Origin: Lentisphaeria bacterium
GTDB lineage: Bacteria; Verrucomicrobiota; Lentisphaeria; Victivallales; JAADHT01
Direction of reading: 5' to 3'
Assembly: GCA_015486135.1 (NCBI GenBank)
Contig: WFSE01000059.1
Location: forward strand, 1 to 38,030
DNA: 38,030 nt
The notes beneath the pieces were generated by a model, which saw only the letters and a list, made by a program, of their open reading frames with translations, had not been told where the DNA came from and searched no databases. Positions 33,481 to 38,030 of the stretch are shown one piece after another (the first letter of the stretch is position 1; the number at the start of each line of letters is the position of its first letter). A program made the position numbers and the translations under genes.

Positions 33481-34427
33481 TTTTCCGCTCCCTTTTTTGA
33501 GCACCTAATAACAGCGCCTTTGTCCGAAGCCAAATAGATGTTTCCTTTGCTGTCCACTGCCAAGGGGATATGGACGCATCCTTTGACCAATTCCCGCACC
33601 CCTTCGATGACCTTGGCGTGTTTGCCTTGAGGATCGTATATCTTGATTCTAGTCGTGTCTTTTTCAACCGTGACAATCGACTTGTCCGGTAGTCTGGCCA
33701 CGCTTACGGGATTGCAGCAACCGTGGAAATCGTCCAAGTCGGGACCGCGCTTGCCGAACAGCTCTTTTCCCTCCTCGCCGGATGGATTGAACGAGAGCAC
33801 CTTGAACGCGGCCAAGCTGGCCACTAGAATCGACCCGTCGGAATCAACCCAAAAATCGAATATGCCGCAACAAAGCCGTATCCCCTTGCTGGTTTTATTT
33901 ATGATTTTATCAGCGGCGAGGTCGTAGAAAATCAACGACGATTGGATGTTGTCGGCTACTACGAGTATATTTTTGGAGTATCTTGCTGCGCTGGCGGTCA
34001 TGACCCCTTTCAATTCCCCCCGCTTTAATTCTTTGCCGCTTTGGTCTAGAATGAGGTAATTGGCTTGCACCGGAATGGTTCTTTTGAACCTTTTTCCGTT
34101 GTATTTGAAGTCCACTAGCTTTAATCTAGAGGAAAGAAGGGTCAGATTCCCCTTCGAGTCCGTAGCTATAGACTCTGGCCGGCCTTCCAGCTTGGGGGTG
34201 AAAGCTTTGAGCTGCTTTCCCGACGGGGCTATCTCCACCACGGTGCCGTTCTGAAGCAAGGCCCAAATATTGTCCTGAGGATCGGTTGCCATATACAAAA
34301 CCACGGAGGGTAACTGCACTTTGTACGAGTTGTCCACTCCATACTGGGGAGCGTTGTCCCCTGCGTCAACCGCGCAAGCACTTCCTAAAAACATTGCGGC
34401 TAGAGCGGGTAGCGCAAACTTTCTCAT
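33477..34427 (-). CDS. Secreted NHL-type beta-propeller protein with CC motifs
   Basis: The 316-aa protein has a signal peptide (MRKFALPALAAMFLGSACAVDAG; possibly a lipoprotein, since GSAC is lipobox-like). NHL/beta-propeller blades follow, such as MATDPQDNIWALLQNGTVVEIAPSGKQLKAF, SIATDSKGNLTLLSSRLKLVDF, and PLAVDSKGNIYLASDKGAVIRC. Two Cys-Cys motifs stand out (LCCGIFDFWVDSDG and FHGCCNPVSVARL), and I recall the latter in a conserved family next to ferredoxin genes. GAGGAGAG precedes the ATG by 7 nt and fixes the start, 39 codons after the ORF-track start. It is the first gene of the redox operon. The role of the cysteines (metal, heme or disulfides) is unknown. Confidence 0.85.
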   Translation of the reverse strand: MRKFALPALAAMFLGSACAVDAGDNAPQYGVDNSYKVQLPSVVLYMATDPQDNIWALLQNGTVVEIAPSGKQLKAFTPKLEGRPESIATDSKGNLTLLSSRLKLVDFKYNGKRFKRTIPVQANYLILDQSGKELKRGELKGVMTASAARYSKNILVVADNIQSSLIFYDLAADKIINKTSKGIRLCCGIFDFWVDSDGSILVASLAAFKVLSFNPSGEEGKELFGKRGPDLDDFHGCCNPVSVARLPDKSIVTVEKDTTRIKIYDPQGKHAKVIEGVRELVKGCVHIPLAVDSKGNIYLASDKGAVIRCSKKGAEK

Positions 34428-34604
34428 GGCGGAACTCTCCTCGTTGTTACGCTTCCCTTGGGAGCATCCTGGAAGCGAGCCCCCTAACTTGCCTCCAATG
34501 CGGTACGTTGTCAAGTTCGATGGAGGGGGCGTTGACTGTGTCATGGCGGTAGGGGGGCCTTACGGTTGAACTCCAGCACAAGAAAAATTCGAGATTTTCC
34601 TTTA

Positions 34605-34640
34605 CTTTGCGTTGCAAAGTTCTTTGCGATGTGCTACAAT
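34605..34640 (+). promoter_or_regulatory. Promoter with overlapping palindromic operator, upstream of the membrane operon
   Basis: TTGCAA (34612) and TACAAT (34635) are separated by 17 nt, a good sigma70 promoter. A perfect 6-3-6 palindrome CTTTGC-GTT-GCAAAG (34605-34619) overlaps the -35, and a further CTTTGC half-site lies in the spacer. A repressor here would block the promoter; the winged-helix protein at 35556 is the obvious candidate, by inference. The leader then runs through the 296-bp repeat. The rest of the gap up to 34427 shows nothing clear. Confidence 0.6.
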
Positions 34641-34662
34641 GGCTTTCGGGAGGTCGGGACGG

Positions 34663-34958
34663 TAGGGCTTGCTGAAAAAGTCGGAAACGTGCCGATGGTT
34701 AGGCGACGAGCCGACGGCGTATAGGTATACTCCTAGGCGAAGGCAACGTGACCAGCGGTGCGTTTCCGGCTTTAGCGGAATTGGCAAGTGCCTCAAATTG
34801 ATAGTCGGCTCCGAGGCTTTTGTGAGAATCGCTCCCATTGCGCCCAAGCGAAGCGAGGGGCGCCTTCAAGCCACACGAATGTGTGCTTGGAGATGACACC
34901 TTTAAACAGGCTTAACCTAATGAAAATTAAACACTTGCCAATTATTCAGTGAGCCCTA
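34663..34958 (+). repeat. Complete structured dispersed repeat, copy 5 (296 bp)
   Basis: It is bounded by TAGGGCTTGCTGAA on the left and TTCAGTGAGCCCTA on the right, inverted copies. Inside are arms AAAGTCGGAAACGTGCC and GCGTTTCCGGCTTT, then the common core GCGGAATTGGCAAGTGCC ... CACTTGCCAATTATTCAG. The inner hairpin GGCTCCGAGG ... CTTGGAG carries an extra insert of about 50 bp that contains CCACACGAATGTGTG; similar bases (CCACACGAACATATG) lie just before the core of copy 2. The last A of the element is the A of the next gene's ATG. Confidence 0.85.
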
Positions 34959-35563
34959 TGATAGCGAATCATGTCCATGACGCGTTGCGGCAGGTCGACA
35001 GGTTGCGGGAGCTGGTTCTCGACCGTAGGCGCTTTCTTGGCTATTCGGGGAAGGCCCGCGTGATTGGCGGGGTTGTGGCCCTTTCCGGCGCCGCCGCGAT
35101 TTACGCGTTTCGTTTGCCAGTCGACCCGTGGTTGCATTTTTTCGCTTGGTGCGGGGTGTTGGCGGTGGCGCTGATTTTGAATTACGGGGGATTGTTTTTA
35201 TGGTTCGCCGCCGGTGGCGGGTTCCGGGGCGAATTATCCAGGTTGGCGCCGGCGCTAGACGCTGTCCCGTCGTTGGCGGTTGGCGCGTTCGCGACGGTGG
35301 CGTTGCCTTTGCGAGGGGCTTTCGACCTGCTGCCGCCAATCTGGATGTGCTTGTATGGCTTGACGCACGTTCCGTATCGTCTGAATCTGCCGCGGAGCAA
35401 CTATTACGTCGGTCTTTTCTACATTTCCGCCGGAGTGTTGTTTTTGCTATGGCGGCAACCGTTCACAAATCCCTGGCCGATGGGCGTGGTGTTTTTTGTA
35501 GGGGAGGTCGCTGGGGGGATTTCGCTGACGCGTTGGCGCGGCGGGGAGGTGTGCGATGGATAG
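34958..35563 (+). CDS. Integral membrane protein, unknown function
   Basis: The 201-aa protein has a charged cytoplasmic N-terminus (NHVHDALRQVDRLRELVLDRRRFLG) and about five membrane helices (for example IGGVVALSGAAAIYAFRL, FFAWCGVLAVALILNYGGLFLWFA and YYVGLFYISAGVLFLLW). The ORF track starts at a GTG inside the repeat; the ATG at 34958 is preferred, although only a weak GTGAG precedes it. The 3' end overlaps the winged-helix gene by 8 bp, so the pair is coupled. Membrane protein plus small DNA-binding protein pairs often act as a sensor and repressor, or the regulator controls the membrane genes. I do not recognise the family. Confidence 0.75.
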   Translation: MIANHVHDALRQVDRLRELVLDRRRFLGYSGKARVIGGVVALSGAAAIYAFRLPVDPWLHFFAWCGVLAVALILNYGGLFLWFAAGGGFRGELSRLAPALDAVPSLAVGAFATVALPLRGAFDLLPPIWMCLYGLTHVPYRLNLPRSNYYVGLFYISAGVLFLLWRQPFTNPWPMGVVFFVGEVAGGISLTRWRGGEVCDG

Positions 35564-35924
35564 CACGGTTTACGAGGAGTTGAAGAGGATATTCCACGAG
35601 CCCAAACGGATGGCGATTATGTCCGCGCTTTGCGCCGCCGACAGGAAGGGACTGACATTTACCGAGCTTAAACGCGGATGCGGCATGTCGGACGGCAATC
35701 TCAACCGGCATTTGAAGGTTTTAGCCGACTCCGGAGCGGTGAGGATAGAGAAAAAATTTGTCGGAGTCAAGCCTAGGACGACGGTTTTCCTGACGGAGCG
35801 CGGATTGGATCGTTTCTCCGAATATCTGGAGGCGCTTCGGGTGGCGTTGGAGAATTCCCTCGCCGCCATGCCGGAGACGCGGAAGACTACTTCAGTACAG
35901 GGCCCCACGGTGGTGGCGCGCTAA
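35556..35924 (+). CDS. Winged-helix transcriptional regulator
   Basis: The 122-aa protein is a compact MarR/ArsR-like winged-helix DNA-binding domain. EPKRMAIMSALCAADRKGLTFTELKRGCGMSDGNLNRHLKVLADSGAVRIEK covers helices 1-3, with the recognition helix at SDGNLNRHLKVL. The wing is VGVKPRTTVFLTERG, followed by a C-terminal helix for dimerisation. It overlaps the preceding membrane-protein gene by 8 bp and precedes a third gene by 12 nt. It is the likely regulator of this operon, possibly through the palindrome at 34605. No metal-binding motif or effector domain is seen. Confidence 0.88.
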   Translation: MDSTVYEELKRIFHEPKRMAIMSALCAADRKGLTFTELKRGCGMSDGNLNRHLKVLADSGAVRIEKKFVGVKPRTTVFLTERGLDRFSEYLEALRVALENSLAAMPETRKTTSVQGPTVVAR

Positions 35925-35936
35925 TAAAGGGATGAC

Positions 35937-37061
35937 ATGGAAGGCAACGGGAAATACTCATACTGGAAAAGGGCGGTCGATTCCGCGGTTTTCGCGGTTT
36001 TGATGGCGCTTCCGCCGTTGGGAGTATGGCTCTCGGGACGGCCGGTAACGGAATATATGGAATTTCCCCCGCTGACCCGTTACGTGGAGCACGCCGGGTT
36101 TTCCACGCCTCTTTTCGCTGCTTTGGCCGCGGTTATCGCGGCCGTGGTGTCGCCGTTTGTGTTCAAGGTTGTCCGCGCCAATCTGGGGGGACGCGTCCGT
36201 AGTGGCTCGGATGGGTGCGGCCGCGGCGGGAAGGCGGGCTGGATGCTTCTGTCCGCGGGAATCGCGATTTCCGCGGCGGCGTGGGTGGTGGCGTGGGGAC
36301 GGTTCGCGGTTTTCGCGGATTTCCAACCTTACACGTTCACGCCGCTTTGGGTTGGATATATTCTGGCCGTCAACGGAATCGCCCAAATCCGCTCGGGACG
36401 CTGCGTGATGCTTTCAACGCCGGGTGTTTTCGCCGGGCTTTTCGCAGCTAGCGCGGTTTTCTGGTGGTTCTTCGAGTATCTGAACCGGTTTGTCCAAAAC
36501 TGGTATTACGTTGGAATAGACGATTTCGGGCCGTGGGAATATTTCCTCTACGCAACGCTTCCGTTCTCCACCGTGCTTCCGGCGGTGCTGGGGACGTACG
36601 AGGCGTTGATGACGTTTCCGCGGCTGGGGGCGGGATTGGATGATTCCGTCAGGATAAGAGTCCCGCGGTCCCGGTTGGCGGCGGTGTTGGCGCTGGCGGT
36701 CTCCGCCGCGGGGCTGGCGTTGATAGGGGTTTTACCCGATTACTTGTTTCCGTTGCTTTGGGTTTCCCCGCTGGGAATTCTTGTCGCCTCTAGAAGCCTC
36801 CGCGGGGAGCGGACCGTGTTGTCCGACGTGGTGTCGGGGAATTGGCGGAGAGTCGCGCTTCTCGCGCTTTCCGGGTTGGTTTGCGGGTTCTTTTGGGAGC
36901 TATGGAACTACCACAGTTTGGCGAAATGGGTGTACGCGGTGCCTTTCGTGGGGGACTTCAAGATATTCGAGATGCCGGTTCTAGGATACGCCGGATATCT
37001 GCCGTTCGGGCTGGAATGCGCGGTTGTCGCGGAGATGTACACGGGCTGGAGGGCGTTATGA
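35937..37061 (+). CDS. Polytopic membrane protein, unknown function
   Basis: The 374-aa protein has about eight to nine hydrophobic helices. Polar loops carry conserved-looking aromatic motifs: WWFFEYLNRFVQNWYYVGIDDFGPWEYFLYATLPFSTVLPA and, near the end, FFWELWNYHSLAKWVYAVPFVGDFKIFEMPVLGYAGYLPFGLEC. The internal repeat of W-F-F-[EW]-x-x-N-[RY] followed by W-Y-Y/W-V-Y suggests two related halves. Such aromatic and acidic residues in membrane helices could line a lipid- or isoprenoid-binding site, but I cannot assign a family. It is coupled by ATGA to the next gene. Confidence 0.75.
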   Translation: MEGNGKYSYWKRAVDSAVFAVLMALPPLGVWLSGRPVTEYMEFPPLTRYVEHAGFSTPLFAALAAVIAAVVSPFVFKVVRANLGGRVRSGSDGCGRGGKAGWMLLSAGIAISAAAWVVAWGRFAVFADFQPYTFTPLWVGYILAVNGIAQIRSGRCVMLSTPGVFAGLFAASAVFWWFFEYLNRFVQNWYYVGIDDFGPWEYFLYATLPFSTVLPAVLGTYEALMTFPRLGAGLDDSVRIRVPRSRLAAVLALAVSAAGLALIGVLPDYLFPLLWVSPLGILVASRSLRGERTVLSDVVSGNWRRVALLALSGLVCGFFWELWNYHSLAKWVYAVPFVGDFKIFEMPVLGYAGYLPFGLECAVVAEMYTGWRAL

Positions 37062-37495
37062 GGAAGACTACCAAATTGACGATGTTGCGGGTATTTCTTC
37101 TCTATTCGGCGGCGGGATGGATTATTTGTCTGGCGGGCGTGTTCGTGTCCACCCATACCGCCGCGGAGATCCTGCGTTATTTCGGGGGAGTTGCCTGCGA
37201 TGGTTTGATGGAAGTTCCTGTTTACGACTACTGGTTCAGGATGGCTTGCGGCGCTTTCGGGATGATTGGGGTGTTTTTTCTGCTCCTGGCCGCGAGGCCC
37301 GCGAAATACGCCGCGGTTCTGATGTTGGCGGGATGGTTCATGGTTTTTGAGGGGATTGTGTTGGCGGTCTACGGGGCGACGCTCGGGCTTCCCCCGACAC
37401 CTTGGATGGGCGATGTGGGCTTTTGTTTCGTTGGAGGAATCGGCATACTTGCGACTATGAACTCCGTCACTGGCGGAAAGGAGAGGAGAAAATGA
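37058..37495 (+). CDS. Small membrane protein with four helices, unknown function
   Basis: The 145-aa protein starts MRKTTKLTMLRVFLLYSAAGWIICLAGVF and contains about four membrane helices (also MACGAFGMIGVFFLLLAA and YAAVLMLAGWFMVFEGIVLAVYG). The ORF-track start is 72 codons too early. The ATG at 37058 overlaps the previous stop as ATGA and follows GGAGG at 5 nt. The stop in turn overlaps the next ATG. It resembles small DUF-type membrane proteins; no function is assigned. Confidence 0.72.
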   Translation: MRKTTKLTMLRVFLLYSAAGWIICLAGVFVSTHTAAEILRYFGGVACDGLMEVPVYDYWFRMACGAFGMIGVFFLLLAARPAKYAAVLMLAGWFMVFEGIVLAVYGATLGLPPTPWMGDVGFCFVGGIGILATMNSVTGGKERRK

Positions 37496-38030
37496 GTTCA
37501 GTAAGGACGGTCAAAATTATGCTTTATGGCAATGCGGTGGTGGTTGTTTGCGCTACCTTGTATTTTCTGCTTATCCCCGGCGTTTTGGTGTTGCACCGTA
37601 TCTCCGATTCAGCTCTGCGTGAGGGGAGGATTCCCGGCGAGGCGTGGAGGTTGCATAAATATCTGACGCCGAGATTCGCGGAATATGCGGAGGCGCGAAT
37701 CGCCTCGGGTGCTGCGGCGAACGTCAATTATCGGGATGTGGCAGCTACTGAATGGCCCCTTTTTGGTGCGGTTTTCTATTTGTGGGCGACGGAGAATCTT
37801 CAGAGGGCATGGGAAAAAGGAGGCTGTCGTTGCGGAACCGCTCCCGCGGTTTACGCGAGAAAAACGATAGAGGCGTGCGGTAAGCTTTTGGCTGATCCGG
37901 TCCAGCATTCGTGGGTGAGACGCCATTGGGGCGACAAATATATGCACACCAGCGACGTCTTTTTCCGCTCCCTCCTTATCGCGGGCCTAGCGAGCTACGA
38001 GAAACTCCTAGCGACAGGAGAATACCTCCC
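37492..38030 (+). CDS. Membrane-anchored protein, 3' truncated by window edge (not in ORF track)
   Basis: The frame is open to the end of the window, so the ORF track omits it. It starts MSSVRTVKIMLYGNAVVVVC, one membrane anchor (AVVVVCATLYFLLIPGVLVL), followed by an extracytoplasmic helical domain. Blocks such as EAWRLHKYLTPRFAEYAEARIASG, TEWPLFGAVFYLWATENLQRAWE and HTSDVFFRSLLIAGLASYEKLLATGEYL suggest an alpha/alpha-barrel-like protein. AAAGGAGAGGAGAAA precedes the ATG, which overlaps the previous stop (ATGA). At least 179 residues are visible. It is the fifth gene of the membrane operon. Confidence 0.75.
   Translation, partial: MSSVRTVKIMLYGNAVVVVCATLYFLLIPGVLVLHRISDSALREGRIPGEAWRLHKYLTPRFAEYAEARIASGAAANVNYRDVAATEWPLFGAVFYLWATENLQRAWEKGGCRCGTAPAVYARKTIEACGKLLADPVQHSWVRRHWGDKYMHTSDVFFRSLLIAGLASYEKLLATGEYL

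Overview
The window reads as a chromosomal stretch of a Gram-negative-type bacterium, most likely from the FtsZ-containing part of the PVC superphylum (a Lentisphaerota, Kiritimatiellota or Verrucomicrobiota relative). This placement is inference. It rests on an ftsZ whose C-terminal peptide reads DLDIPTFQRLGI, a rho-coaE neighbourhood, a Ser/Thr kinase with an N-terminal zinc ribbon, long coiled-coil/TPR proteins, and abundant lipoprotein, Tat and membrane proteins. I saw no rRNA, tRNA, CRISPR array, phage gene or transposase.

Layout. 1-5.3 kb: 3' part of ftsZ, an Hsp20 chaperone (minus), a secreted coiled-coil/TPR protein, and an FtsB/DivIC-like protein (minus). 5.3-7.8 kb (minus): a 59-aa zinc-ribbon protein missing from the ORF track, rho and coaE. 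8.1-11.8 kb: pta, an Fe-S uracil-DNA glycosylase, and argS (minus). 11.8-17.6 kb (plus): a GT4 glycosyltransferase coupled to a TIM-barrel protein, lemA plus an htpX-like protease, a small conserved-looking protein, and an EboD-like sugar-phosphate cyclase. 17.6-23 kb: the Ser/Thr kinase and a NodU-type carbamoyltransferase (both minus), then a sigma54-dependent response regulator (plus). 23.4-25.6 kb: one gene fusing HemC, CobA/SUMT and HemD. 26-29 kb: a membrane-anchored OB-fold/coiled-coil protein (minus) and a GT2 glycosyltransferase. 29.1-34.4 kb (minus): a tight five-gene operon of beta-propeller, PhnD-like lipoprotein, Tat-exported ferredoxin, NapH-like polyferredoxin and OleC-like ligase. 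35-38 kb (plus): an operon of membrane proteins with a winged-helix regulator, running off the right edge.

The most unusual feature is a family of structured repeats bounded by TAGGGCTTGCTGAA-like inverted ends. Five large copies and several solo ends occur between genes. In six genes (hsp20, the TPR gene, the ftsB-like gene, argS, the response regulator and the OB-fold gene) the TAG stop codon is the first three bases of such an end. The convergent TPR and ftsB-like genes are separated only by a 30-bp palindrome made of two abutted ends, so it supplies both stop codons. One complete 296-bp copy lies between a good promoter and the start codon of the membrane operon and ends on the A of the ATG.

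Two other points stand out. The HemC part of the tetrapyrrole fusion keeps its catalytic residues but lacks the whole third domain, which carries the dipyrromethane-cofactor cysteine. The Fe-S/beta-propeller/PhnD operon looks like an uncharacterised envelope redox module.
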